From assembly GCF_036173125.1 (NCBI RefSeq), contig NZ_CP108054.1:6973001-7037000 (forward strand): DNA of 64,000 nt, read 5' to 3'. The position numbers and the translations under genes are program-made. This DNA comes from Streptomyces sp. NBC_00286. GTDB lineage: Bacteria > Actinomycetota > Actinomycetes > Streptomycetales > Streptomycetaceae. Below the pieces are notes generated by a model, which saw nothing but the letters and a program-made list of their open reading frames with translations, had not been told where the DNA came from and did not search any database. This document shows positions 46,180 through 54,760 of the stretch, in pieces (the first letter of the stretch is position 1; every line of letters starts with the position of its first letter).

Positions 46180-48585
46180 ATGCGGCACGGGGGACGCGAG
46201 GGGAACAGGGGCGGAGCCGCTGAGCCGATGGACGGCCCCAGGTCCAGCGAGCGCCTGTTGATCCTGGCCCTCGAGCGGTACGGGGTGTGGCTCCGGTCCA
46301 CCGTGGTCTGTCTGTGCAGTGCGCTGGGCGTCGCCTCGGCGGATGTGGCGGACATTCCCCTGGCGATGTCTCTGCTGGTGCCCGCTCTCCTCGCCTGCGG
46401 TGTGCGCCTCTACTCGCTGCGCCGCCCGCTCCCGTTCGCCCTGCTGTGGACGTTGGACGCGGCCGCGCTGGTGCTGACGGGACTGTCCCAGCCGGTGCTC
46501 GGCGGCGACGGCGCGGATGTGATGGTGGAGGCGATTGTCGGCATCAGCCTCATCACTTTCCAGCACGAGTGGGCGACGCGCCCCCTGGCCGGGGCTGCCC
46601 TGGCCGCGTTGGGGGCCCTCGTCAGCGCGCTGGGCGACGTCCTCTCCTCGCCCGGGCACGGCCCGGAGTTGATCCCTCTGATGCGCATGCTTTTCCTGGC
46701 GGGCCTGTCGAGGGCCGCTTTCCTGATGGTTCGGGCGCGGGCACGGGCGGCTGACCGGGCGGCCGCGGCCAGGGCGGCGTCGCGCCGGAAGGCTGATGTC
46801 GCCGCCGCACGGAGAGCGGCCGAGCGCGAGTACCTGGCGACCTTGCACGACACGGCGAGCGCGACGCTGCTGATGGTCTCCCAGGGCGACGGCCGGGACT
46901 GGTCGTGGCTGCCCGCCCGTGCCAGACAGGATCTGGAGGCATTGTCCGCCATGCCCGGATTCGAGACGGAGAACGTCGACCTCGCGGCACTTCTCGGCTG
47001 CGTGCCCGAGGGTGAGGGGCAGGCCAGGGTGCGGCTCAAGACGCACATCGAGGGCCCGCTCGCGGTCCCGTCCGGCCCTGGGCTTGCGATATTCAACGGG
47101 GTCCGGGAGGCCGTCACCAATGTGGCACGCCATGCCGGGGTGCGGGAAGCGGAGCTCAGGGCATGGGCGGAGGGGAACGGCACCGTCGTCGAACTGTCCG
47201 ACGCGGGACGGGGATTCGACCCGGAGTCCGTCCCCGCACGGCGCCGGGGCATCTCCGGTTCCATCGTCGGCAGGATGCACGCGGTCGGCGGCTCCGCTTC
47301 CGTCACCTCACATCCGGGCACCGGGACCCGCGTGCAGTGGCGCTGGCACGGCCCGGCCCGGGCGTCACAGGCAGGAGGGGGCGGAGCGCAGGTGACCGGC
47401 GGCGTACCGCGTCCGCCCCGCGCCCAGACACAGCACACGGCCCTCGTCCGCCTCATCCGCGGGCAGCTGCTGTACGGGGCTCAACTGGCCGCGCTGCTGA
47501 TCAGTCTGCTGTCGCAGTTCACCCTCTCGCTGTACCAGCTCATGGCCTACCAGAGCGTGTACCGCCCCGCGTGGGCACAGACAGCGGCCTTCGTCTGCCT
47601 CGCCGCCGTCGCGGCGACCGGGGGCGCCTATCTGCTGCGCGGCAGGCAGATCCCGCCGAGGGTGCGCTGGTGGAGCCTGGGCGCGGTGCTGACGGTTTCC
47701 GCGACAGGCGCGTTCACGCTCCCGCCGGAGCGGCTGGCAGGGGCGGAGGACTGGGTGTTCGGGCTGGTCGGCTGGCATGCGCTGTTCCTGCTGGCAGACC
47801 TGCGGGTCAGGGTGTTCGCGGCATTCCTCGGGGTGCATATCGGACTCAACGCGACCGCTGTGTTCTTGTCGGGGGCGCCGACCGCCGCCGAGTCGGCCGT
47901 CATGGGGATCTCCGACTGCGGCTTCCAGCTCTCCGTCGGTGTACTGCTGACGCACCTGCTCCACGGTACGGCGCCGGCAGCGGGGACCGCGGCCGCACAG
48001 GAGGAGGAACTGCGTACCCGGGAACGCATCCACGAGGACATGCAGCGTGACCACAAGGAGCGCTACCGCGCCCTGACGGCGACGACGGTGCCGCTGCTCG
48101 TGGGCCTCGGCCACGGCGTGCTGAGCCCGCACGACGAGGAGGTCAGGCTGCGGTGCGGCGTGGAAGCCGCCCGTATGCGCCGCCTGTTCGCGGAGAGCGA
48201 TGCCGTCTCCGACCCGCTGCTGAACGAGTTGCGGGCGTGCGTGGAGGTGGTCGAGCACCAGGGGGTGAAGGTGAGCCTGGCCGTACGAGGCCGGCCGGGG
48301 GAGGTGCCTGTGGAGGTACGCAGGGAGCTGGTCGACCCGCTGGCGGTGATTCTGGGCCGTACCCGCTCGACCGCGCGGGTGACCGTCGTGTGGACACCCC
48401 GCGCGGTACGCGTGAGCGTGGTCAGCGAGGACTGCGCCGGCGGCCGCGGCACGGGAGAAGCCGCTCAAGCACACGACCGCGCTATGGACGCCAAGGTGAC
48501 CGTGGCCCGAACGACGCGCGGCGAAAGTGTGTGGGTGGAGGCCGGCTGGAGAAGACCGGCGATCTCCGGAGTTGACCAGGCATGA
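46180..48585 (+). CDS. double-module sensor histidine kinase-like protein
   Basis: 801 aa from the ATG at 46180 (ATG 46228 is an alternative). Module 1 has 4-5 TM helices, a coiled coil, an H-box 'YLATLHDTASATLLMV' (His223), N-box 'FNGVREAVTNVARHAG' (about 305) and G-box 'LSDAGRGFDP'. Module 2 starts near residue 405 with a fresh set of about 5 TM helices ('GQLLYGAQLAALLISLLSQF'). Its cytoplasmic part ('YRALTATTVPLLVGLGHGVL', 'LRACVEVVEHQGVKVSL') looks like a decayed kinase without H, N or G boxes. It overlaps its response regulator (ATGA). The second half may act as a dimer partner or sensor. Confidence 0.85.
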   Translation: MRHGGREGNRGGAAEPMDGPRSSERLLILALERYGVWLRSTVVCLCSALGVASADVADIPLAMSLLVPALLACGVRLYSLRRPLPFALLWTLDAAALVLTGLSQPVLGGDGADVMVEAIVGISLITFQHEWATRPLAGAALAALGALVSALGDVLSSPGHGPELIPLMRMLFLAGLSRAAFLMVRARARAADRAAAARAASRRKADVAAARRAAEREYLATLHDTASATLLMVSQGDGRDWSWLPARARQDLEALSAMPGFETENVDLAALLGCVPEGEGQARVRLKTHIEGPLAVPSGPGLAIFNGVREAVTNVARHAGVREAELRAWAEGNGTVVELSDAGRGFDPESVPARRRGISGSIVGRMHAVGGSASVTSHPGTGTRVQWRWHGPARASQAGGGGAQVTGGVPRPPRAQTQHTALVRLIRGQLLYGAQLAALLISLLSQFTLSLYQLMAYQSVYRPAWAQTAAFVCLAAVAATGGAYLLRGRQIPPRVRWWSLGAVLTVSATGAFTLPPERLAGAEDWVFGLVGWHALFLLADLRVRVFAAFLGVHIGLNATAVFLSGAPTAAESAVMGISDCGFQLSVGVLLTHLLHGTAPAAGTAAAQEEELRTRERIHEDMQRDHKERYRALTATTVPLLVGLGHGVLSPHDEEVRLRCGVEAARMRRLFAESDAVSDPLLNELRACVEVVEHQGVKVSLAVRGRPGEVPVEVRRELVDPLAVILGRTRSTARVTVVWTPRAVRVSVVSEDCAGGRGTGEAAQAHDRAMDAKVTVARTTRGESVWVEAGWRRPAISGVDQA

Positions 48586-49238
48586 GTGACAACGCACCAG
48601 TCAGCGTGGTCGTCGTGGACGACCATCCCGCCATCCTCTCGGGCGTAGAGGCGTGGTACGCCGCATCACGGCGGCCCATCACCGTGGTCGCGGCCGGCGG
48701 CTCCGTACAGGAAGCCTGGACCGCGCCCGGCAGCACCGCCGATGTCGTCGTCCTGGATCTGCAACTGGGCGAGGGCGGCCCCGCCTTCGGCAGCCTTCGA
48801 AGACTCGTCGACGCCGGGCGGCAGGTGGTCGTCTACTCGATGCGGGACGACGAGAAGACAGCACTCAACTGCCTGGACCTGGGAGCCGCGACCTTTCTGA
48901 CCAAGAGTGAGGGCCGGGACCACCTGGTCGAGGCGACGCTGGCGGCAGCCGATGAGCGGCCCTACATGCCGCCCGCGCTGGCCGGCGCGCTGGGAACGAA
49001 CACCCGCGCCGACCGCCCCCAGCTCTCCGTGCGCGAGGAGAACGTGCTCATCGAGTGGTTCCAGTCGGAGTCGAAGGAGCTGGTCGCGCAGCGTCTCGGC
49101 ATCTCCGTACGGACGGTCAACTCGTATCTGGACCGGGTGCGGATCAAGTACGCGAACGTCGGCCGCCCCGCGCGGACCAAGGCAAGCCTGGTGGCCCGCG
49201 CCATCCAGGACGGGCTGGTCGACGTGGACGACCTCTGA
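48582..49238 (+). CDS. LuxR/NarL-type response regulator
   Basis: A 218-aa protein with REC domain acidic pair 'VVVVDDHPAILSGVEAW', phospho-Asp59 in 'VVVLDLQLGEGG', Ser in 'VVVYSMRDDEK' and Lys in 'ATFLTKSEGRDH'. The LuxR HTH is atypical: 'LSVREENVLIEWFQSESKEL' and 'VAQRLGISVRTVNSYLDRVR'. The ATG overlaps the kinase stop, so the two are coupled and cognate. Target genes unknown. Confidence 0.92.
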   Translation: MSDNAPVSVVVVDDHPAILSGVEAWYAASRRPITVVAAGGSVQEAWTAPGSTADVVVLDLQLGEGGPAFGSLRRLVDAGRQVVVYSMRDDEKTALNCLDLGAATFLTKSEGRDHLVEATLAAADERPYMPPALAGALGTNTRADRPQLSVREENVLIEWFQSESKELVAQRLGISVRTVNSYLDRVRIKYANVGRPARTKASLVARAIQDGLVDVDDL

Positions 49239-49272
49239 GTACGGGCAGTACGGGCAGCAGCGCTCACGCGCG

Positions 49273-49422
49273 TGTCCTGAGCACCTCCCGGCCCGGGTCG
49301 GCGCCACGATCCGCTGCAAGGTCACTGCCGGCACCGACATCCGCGCTGTCACCGTCACTACCACCGCGGTCAACGGCAAGCAGGTCAGTTACAACATCAA
49401 GGTCGACGCCAGCGCTGCCTGA
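49273..49422 (+). pseudogene. C-terminal remnant of a DUF4333 lipoprotein gene
   Basis: The frame reads 'CPEHLPARVGATIRCKVTAG' and 'VTVTTTAVNGKQVSYNIKV', then stops. This is the second half of a DUF4333 domain (CPxxLPAxVGxxxxC...). The first half and signal peptide are missing; immediately upstream the frame runs into the response-regulator region. It is a gene scar. It could instead be the tail of a spliced-out neighbour, but there is no start codon with an RBS. Confidence 0.6.
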
Positions 49423-49430
49423 GCTCGAGC

Positions 49431-51365
49431 TCAGGCGCCCCCGACGGCAGTCAGCAACGCCAAAGGAGCCGCCGCCGACCGGGATTCCCGCACGCACGCG
49501 TGCGGGTAAGGCACCGGCTCCCCCTGACTGTCGCGGCCGTAGCCCGCAAGGACCTCCGGGAGCCGGTGGCCGGCCGTCGTCGCCGCGTCCACCAGCGCAT
49601 GCGCGACCGTCCGGGCCTCGTCATGGAGCCCGTACCGCGCCAACCCCAGTGTGATCAAGGCGTTGTCGTGCGGCCACACCGACCCCCGGTGATACGACAG
49701 CGGATGGTAGGCGGCCTGCCCGGAGGCCACCGTCCGCACCCCCCACCCCGAGAAGAAGTCCGGCTCCAGCAACCGCCGCCCCACCAACTCCCCGTACTCC
49801 TTGTCCAACAACCCCGACCACAGCAGATGCCCGGCGTCGGAGGCCAGCGCGTCCACCTGGTTGCCGTCGCCGTCCAACGCCAGCGCGGGGAAGGCGCGTT
49901 CGGGCATCCAGAAGTCCCGCTGGAAGCGGTCGCGGAGGTCGCTCGCCGCCTGCTCCAGCAGCGCCGCGTACACCTCGTCGTCCCACACCGTGCGCGACAG
50001 ATGCGCGGTACGGCGCAGGGCGTCGTACGCGTACCCCTGCGCACCCGCGGCCATCACCGGCCCGGTGGCGCGGCTGCCGTCGGCGGAGCAGATGGCGCCG
50101 GGGGAGTCCTTCCAGTTCTGGTTGGCGAGGCCGCCCTCGTCGGCGCGGTAGACGAGGTAGCCGCGCGAGGTGAGGCCGCCGTGGTCCAGCATCCAGCCGA
50201 TCGCCGCGCGGGCGTGCGGCTCGAGACGGCGAGCGGTCGCGACATCGCCGGTCTGCTCGACGTACGCGCCCAGCAGCACCAGGAAGAGCGGCGTGGCGTC
50301 GACCGAGCCGTAGTAACGCCCGTACGGCACCTGCCCGAAGTGCGCCAGCTCCCCGTGCCGTACCTCGTGCACGATCTTGCCCGGCTGGGCCACCGCTCCG
50401 GTGCCGGTCGCGGTCGCCTGGGCCGCGGCGAGCGCGGGCAGGGTGGCGGCGGCGAGCTGGGGGCGGTAGGGGAGCGCGAACAGGGAGGTGAGGAGCGCGT
50501 CCCGGCCGAGCAGCGTCAGGAACCAGGGGACTCCGGCCGCCGGGACACGAAGTTCCTCTCCATCGGGGCCCGTTGCCGGGACCTGGAGGACGGCCAGATC
50601 GGCGAGGCCCCGCTCGCAGGCCGCGGCCAGCTCGGGCCAGCCCGTCGGGAAGGGCACGCCCTCGGTGAACTCGCCCTCCAGCGCGCGGAGTTGCTCGTTC
50701 ACGGCGGACGGGGACGCGGGCACCTCCGGGTGCGGTGTGCCGTGCGGGCGGGCCGCGACCCGCAGAGCCAGTTCGGCGGAACCGTGCGGCTCCAGGTCGA
50801 GGGCCCAGACCAGGCGACGGGCGCCCGTACCCGTCTCCTCGACACCGTCAGGCGCGGGCTCGGCGGTGACCGTCGTACAAGAACGCCACTCGCCGCGCCG
50901 GTAGCTGAACTCGATGCCGTCGTCCAGGATTTCGCGGGAGCGGACGGCGCCGATCTTCGCGTATGTACGGTGGTCGGAGCGCAGCTCGAACTGGTCCGAG
51001 AAGTCGGCGTCCGCGGTGACCGCGATCCGGACCGTCGTCGGCACCGGCCGATTGCTGGTGACGCGCAACGACTCGACGAACGCGCCGTCGGCGACGGCCT
51101 GTTCACGGAAGAGCGTGTACGCGGGCGGCTCCTGCCGGCCCCCGCGCGGTACGAGGACACAGCGCGCCACGTCGCCGTCCGTGACCGGCGACAGCGCCTC
51201 GGGCACCGCGCCGTCGACGGTCAGCTGCCAGCGGCTCAGATGCCGGGCGTCGCGTACGAACAGCCCGTCGGGGGAGCCGCTGCCGCGCACTCCGCTGATG
51301 TCCCCGCCGTCACCCACGGCCGCGAACGTCCCACCGTGCACGAGCAGATGCTGCCGGTCCGTCAT
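49431..51365 (-). CDS. glycogen-debranching-type amylo-alpha-1,6-glucosidase
   Basis: A 644-aa protein. The N-terminal GDE_N_bis beta-domain (1 to about 200) contains 'SGSPDGLFVRDARHLSRWQL' and 'SDQFELRSDHRTYAKIGAVR'. The C-terminal (alpha/alpha)6 barrel has 'GVPWFLTLLGRDALLTSLFA', 'DATPLFLVLLGAYVEQTGDV', 'WKDSPGAICSADGSRATGP' and 'SYHRGSVWPHDNALITLGLA' with the likely acid residues. It would trim alpha-glucan side chains; no signal peptide. It overlaps the preceding glycosidase by 4 bp and belongs to the ROK-controlled operon. Confidence 0.9.
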   Translation of the reverse strand: MTDRQHLLVHGGTFAAVGDGGDISGVRGSGSPDGLFVRDARHLSRWQLTVDGAVPEALSPVTDGDVARCVLVPRGGRQEPPAYTLFREQAVADGAFVESLRVTSNRPVPTTVRIAVTADADFSDQFELRSDHRTYAKIGAVRSREILDDGIEFSYRRGEWRSCTTVTAEPAPDGVEETGTGARRLVWALDLEPHGSAELALRVAARPHGTPHPEVPASPSAVNEQLRALEGEFTEGVPFPTGWPELAAACERGLADLAVLQVPATGPDGEELRVPAAGVPWFLTLLGRDALLTSLFALPYRPQLAAATLPALAAAQATATGTGAVAQPGKIVHEVRHGELAHFGQVPYGRYYGSVDATPLFLVLLGAYVEQTGDVATARRLEPHARAAIGWMLDHGGLTSRGYLVYRADEGGLANQNWKDSPGAICSADGSRATGPVMAAGAQGYAYDALRRTAHLSRTVWDDEVYAALLEQAASDLRDRFQRDFWMPERAFPALALDGDGNQVDALASDAGHLLWSGLLDKEYGELVGRRLLEPDFFSGWGVRTVASGQAAYHPLSYHRGSVWPHDNALITLGLARYGLHDEARTVAHALVDAATTAGHRLPEVLAGYGRDSQGEPVPYPHACVRESRSAAAPLALLTAVGGA

Positions 51366-52957
51366 ACCTGGTTCCCTCCCTTGGCACCCTTGCCGATCTC
51401 TTCGCCTACGTGATCGCTTACGTGCTGCGCCGCGCTCCGTGAAGGGCCCGGCTCGTGCTGGTGGTCGTGGTCGTGCAGCAGGTCGAGCGTCAGCGCGGCG
51501 GTCCAGCTGAAGCCGGTCGCTCCGCAGGCCTCGCCGCTGTACGGGGTCACGTACTCCGCGAATCCGGAGGCGCCCGCCGTGTCGAGCAGTGAGCTGCGGA
51601 GGCGGTTCGCGAGGGCCTGCTCCCCGTGCAGCCTGAGGCCGCGCTCCAGCATCCAGTTGGTGTTGAACCAGGCCGGGCCCCGCCAGTACCGGTGCGGATC
51701 GAAGGCCTCACCGGTCAGGTCGTAACTCGGTACGAGCCGGGTGGCGCCGCCGAGCCCGAAGTGCGGCCCGCGCAGGGTCCGTACGAGACTGTCGGCGACG
51801 TCGCAGGGCAGGGCAGGCAGGAGCAGCGGGACGAGGCCTGCCACGCCGCGCTCGGGGATGAGCTCCCCGGTCGTGACGTCCCGGCAGAAGAACATGCCCT
51901 CCGCCGGGTCCCACAGCCGCTCCACCAGCGCCGCCGTCAGCCGCTCAGCGCGCGCACTGCGGGCCGTGCTCGTGGCGCCCAGCTCGCGGGCGATCCGGGC
52001 CAGCGCGTACTCGGAGGCGATCAGCAGCGCGTTGAACGCCGGGTCCTCGACCGCGAACTCTCCCGCCCGTCTCCCACCACCGCCCTCAAACGAGGCCCTG
52101 CGGGCCACCCCATCGCCTTCACCGTCTACGTATTCACGATCCCGGTAGTCGCTCGCCAGCGCCACATACCGCCCGTAGTCCAGATCCGTCGGCCGGTCCG
52201 AGGCGGCCCCGTGGTCCAGGTCGGCGCGGCGGAAAGTGCGGGGCGGGGCGGGCGTGACGCGGCTGAGCGGGGCGTCCCAGGACGGGGCGTTGTCCATCCC
52301 CTGCTCCCACGGGTGGACCACGGAGGCCAGGCCCCCGCCGCCCAGGTCCCGGCGGTGCAGCAGATAGCGGTGCCAGGCCGCGAGTCGCGGATAGAGGCCG
52401 GACAGGAAGCCGCGGGCCCGCGACAGGCCCGGATCGGCGACATGCACCAGCCAGGCGGCGAGCGCGTGCACCGGTGGCTGCACGATGCCCGACGTCTGTA
52501 CGGTGCGCGGGGCGCCCGCGGCGCGTCCCGCGGTGGAGGAGCGCCAGAAGTCGGGGCTCGGGAAGTACGCGTCGAGCGGGACGGAGGGGTTGAAGACGAT
52601 GTGCGGAATCCGGCCGTCGCCCCACTGCGCGTCCAGGAGCGTCTCCAGCTCCACTTGTGCCCTGAGCGGCGACAGATGGCGCAGCCCGATCGCGATGAAC
52701 GCCGAGTCCCAGGACCACTGGTGGGGGTACAGGCCACGCGAGGGCACCGTGGACGTCCCGGTCCAGTTGTCGTGCAGGACGCGCGCGGCCCTCAGATGCA
52801 GCGAACGCGCGGCGGGGCCCGGATCGTATACGACCGTCCCGGAATGGCCGATCTCACCCTGGCCGGAAAATGGGGGTGAGGTCGAGGTGCGTACGGGATC
52901 CGGGGATCCGGTGCGGCGGGCGGTGAGCTGGGTCGAGCGGTCCACTCGGGTCTCCAC
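51362..52957 (-). CDS. MGH1-like (GH63-related) glycosidase
   Basis: Up to 531 aa from a GTG at 52957; the conserved region begins near residue 50, so the true start may be later. Typical GH63/MGH1 blocks: 'RAARVLHDNWTGTSTVPSRG', 'YPHQWSWDSAFIAIGLRHL', 'PWEQGMDNAPSWDAPLSRV', 'YWRGPAWFNTNWMLERGL' and 'EYVTPYSGEACGATGFSWTA', the last near the catalytic base. Residues about 283-300 ('ARRASFEGGGGRRAGEF') are an in-frame repeat insertion. The C-terminus is His/Asp-rich. It probably acts on mannosyl- or glucosyl-glycerate or short glucans. Translationally coupled (ATGA) to the debranching-type enzyme. Confidence 0.87.
   Translation of the reverse strand: METRVDRSTQLTARRTGSPDPVRTSTSPPFSGQGEIGHSGTVVYDPGPAARSLHLRAARVLHDNWTGTSTVPSRGLYPHQWSWDSAFIAIGLRHLSPLRAQVELETLLDAQWGDGRIPHIVFNPSVPLDAYFPSPDFWRSSTAGRAAGAPRTVQTSGIVQPPVHALAAWLVHVADPGLSRARGFLSGLYPRLAAWHRYLLHRRDLGGGGLASVVHPWEQGMDNAPSWDAPLSRVTPAPPRTFRRADLDHGAASDRPTDLDYGRYVALASDYRDREYVDGEGDGVARRASFEGGGGRRAGEFAVEDPAFNALLIASEYALARIARELGATSTARSARAERLTAALVERLWDPAEGMFFCRDVTTGELIPERGVAGLVPLLLPALPCDVADSLVRTLRGPHFGLGGATRLVPSYDLTGEAFDPHRYWRGPAWFNTNWMLERGLRLHGEQALANRLRSSLLDTAGASGFAEYVTPYSGEACGATGFSWTAALTLDLLHDHDHQHEPGPSRSAAQHVSDHVGEEIGKGAKGGNQV
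52058..52110 (-). repeat. 53-bp in-frame intragenic repeat, copy 2 (MGH1-like gene)
   Basis: On the coding strand it reads VARRASFEGGGGRRAGE and matches the dusB copy at about 45 of 53 positions, all in the same frame. The differences cluster at codon third positions and at the Ser-Phe/Thr-Val pair. Confidence 0.8.
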
Positions 52958-53004
52958 GAAGACGTATGTCCGGCCGGTTCGGTTGATGCTTCCGTAGGGT
53001 TACG

Positions 53005-53040
53005 TCTATTTAACACGCAAAACTCAATATGTAATGCAGA
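53005..53040. promoter_or_regulatory. AT-rich divergent promoter with ROK-type inverted repeat
   Basis: The gap between the glycosidase and ROK genes contains a sharp AT-rich island (TTTAACACGCAAAACTCAAT and onward). In it AACTC and GAGTT form an inverted repeat with a 13-bp spacer. It is the likely operator of the ROK protein and covers the start region of both transcripts. Confidence 0.5.
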
Positions 53041-53064
53041 GTTGAGGAGCGCAAGGGGGTGTGC

Positions 53065-54309
53065 ATGACTGAGAACGCCGGGAGGACCGGTACGGCAGGA
53101 CGGGCCGCGAGGGCGGCCGGCCAGGGGAGCGCCGGCGAGCTGCTGGCGCTGGTACGCAGCGGACGGGCCACCACACGCGGTGCCTTGCAGCAGGTCACGG
53201 GCCTGTCCCGGGCCACGGTCGGCCAGCGCCTGGACCGGCTCTTCCGGGCGGGCTGGCTGCGCGAGGGCGCCGCGGGCCCGGTGGACTCGCCGCTCGGCGG
53301 CCGGCCCTCGGTCCGACTTGAGTTCGACGACTCACATGCCGTCGTCCTCGCTGCCGACCTCGACACCCGGCACGCGCGCACCGCTGTCCTCTCGCTCAGC
53401 GGCGAACTGCTGGCCGAGCACACGGGCTCGCTGCTCATCGAGGACGGCCCGGACGTGGTGCTCGGCGAACTCGGCCGCTGGTTCGGTGAGCTGCTGGAGA
53501 AGGCGGGACACCGGGCGCACGAGGTGTGCGGGATCGGGCTCTCCGTGCCGGGCCCGGTCGACAGCGACACCGGCCGCGTGGTCCAGCCGCCGATGATGCC
53601 CGGCTGGGACGGCTACGACATAAGGACCCGGCTGGCCCGCTCCTTCGCCGAGCACACGGGCACCGAATCCGTCCCCGTACTTGTGGACAACGACGCCAAC
53701 CTCATGGCGTACGGCGAACAGCGCACCGCCTACCCGGACTGCTCGGCCTTCGCCCTCATCAAGGTCTCCACCGGCATCGGCGCGGGCGTCGTCGTCGGCG
53801 GCACGATCTACCGGGGCATCGACGGAGGCGCCGGGGACATCGGGCACATACGGGTCCCGGAGGGCGCCGACGCGCTGTGCAAGTGCGGTTCGTACGGCTG
53901 TCTCGCCGCCGTCGCCAGTGGCGGTGCCGTGGCGCGGCGGCTCGCGGAGACCGGGGTGCCGGCGGCCTCCGGCTCGGATGTGCGGGATCTGCTGACCGCC
54001 GGGCACCCGGGAGCGGCGGCGCTCGCGCGGGACGCCGGGCGGCTGGTCGGCGACGTACTGGCGACCGTGGTGACACTGCTCAACCCCGGAGTGCTGATGA
54101 TCGCCGGGGATCTGGCCGGAACTCCGTTCCTCACGGGCGTACGCGAGCTGCTCTACCAGCGCGCCCTGCCCCGCTCCACCGCCCACCTGGACGTGGTCAC
54201 CTCACGGCTCGGGGAGCGGGCGGGCCTGGTGGGGGCGGGGCTGCTGGTGGTGGAGCACCTGTACGCGCCGGAGCGGGCCGAGGAACGGCTGCTGGCGATG
54301 GGCGTGTGA
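53065..54309 (+). CDS. ROK-family transcriptional regulator
   Basis: 414 aa from the ATG at 53065 (AAGGGGG 5 nt upstream). N-terminal HTH: 'RGALQQVTGLSRATVGQRLD' and 'RLFRAGWLREG'. The ROK domain has 'GIGLSVPGPVDSDTGRVVQP', 'VLVDNDANLMAYGEQ', 'VSTGIGAGVVVGGTIYRGID' and the zinc/signature stretch 'ADALCKCGSYGCLAAVASGG'. It is XylR/NagC-like and probably responds to a sugar released by the two divergent glycosidases. Confidence 0.93.
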   Translation: MTENAGRTGTAGRAARAAGQGSAGELLALVRSGRATTRGALQQVTGLSRATVGQRLDRLFRAGWLREGAAGPVDSPLGGRPSVRLEFDDSHAVVLAADLDTRHARTAVLSLSGELLAEHTGSLLIEDGPDVVLGELGRWFGELLEKAGHRAHEVCGIGLSVPGPVDSDTGRVVQPPMMPGWDGYDIRTRLARSFAEHTGTESVPVLVDNDANLMAYGEQRTAYPDCSAFALIKVSTGIGAGVVVGGTIYRGIDGGAGDIGHIRVPEGADALCKCGSYGCLAAVASGGAVARRLAETGVPAASGSDVRDLLTAGHPGAAALARDAGRLVGDVLATVVTLLNPGVLMIAGDLAGTPFLTGVRELLYQRALPRSTAHLDVVTSRLGERAGLVGAGLLVVEHLYAPERAEERLLAMGV

Positions 54310-54480
54310 GACGCCCGGCGTCAGTGGATGCGCGGGGGTGCCGATCGGTGTGTGACATTCGCATTACGGACCGCGTACGCGTCCGCATGGTGAAATCTGG
54401 CCGCTCGAATCGGCGTGATTCTTGCCACCCTTGATAAGGGTTGCGCTCAGATGAGCGGATCTTGGGCAACTGCACTTCTC

Positions 54481-54509
54481 CAAGGGGTGGCACTCAGTGC
54501 CACCCCTTG
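54481..54509. terminator. 13-bp-stem hairpin downstream of the ROK gene
   Basis: CAAGGGGTGGCAC-TCA-GTGCCACCCCTTG, a perfect stem, about 170 bp after the ROK stop. It separates the ROK transcript from ppdK. The rest of 54310-54760 is the ppdK upstream region; no gene or sure promoter hexamers could be assigned there. Confidence 0.8.
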
Positions 54510-54760
54510 ATCGTTCACGCTGTGAACTCACACGTACGAAGCGCTGCTCATGTGAGCGCTTAAGCGGGTCTACGGGCGTCGACTCGTTCGGGAAGTGAAA
54601 ACATCACCTCTCGACTCATTGCCAGCTCTTGACTTGCGATCTGTTGGCGGACGGGCGGTTACGGCCGCATGACGCGCAAGTGGACGTACCGAGGTACCTT
54701 CGATTTGGGTATGTTCCTCGCCGTCAGGGCAGCCAGCGCGTCCTCGAGGAGTCGAGATCC

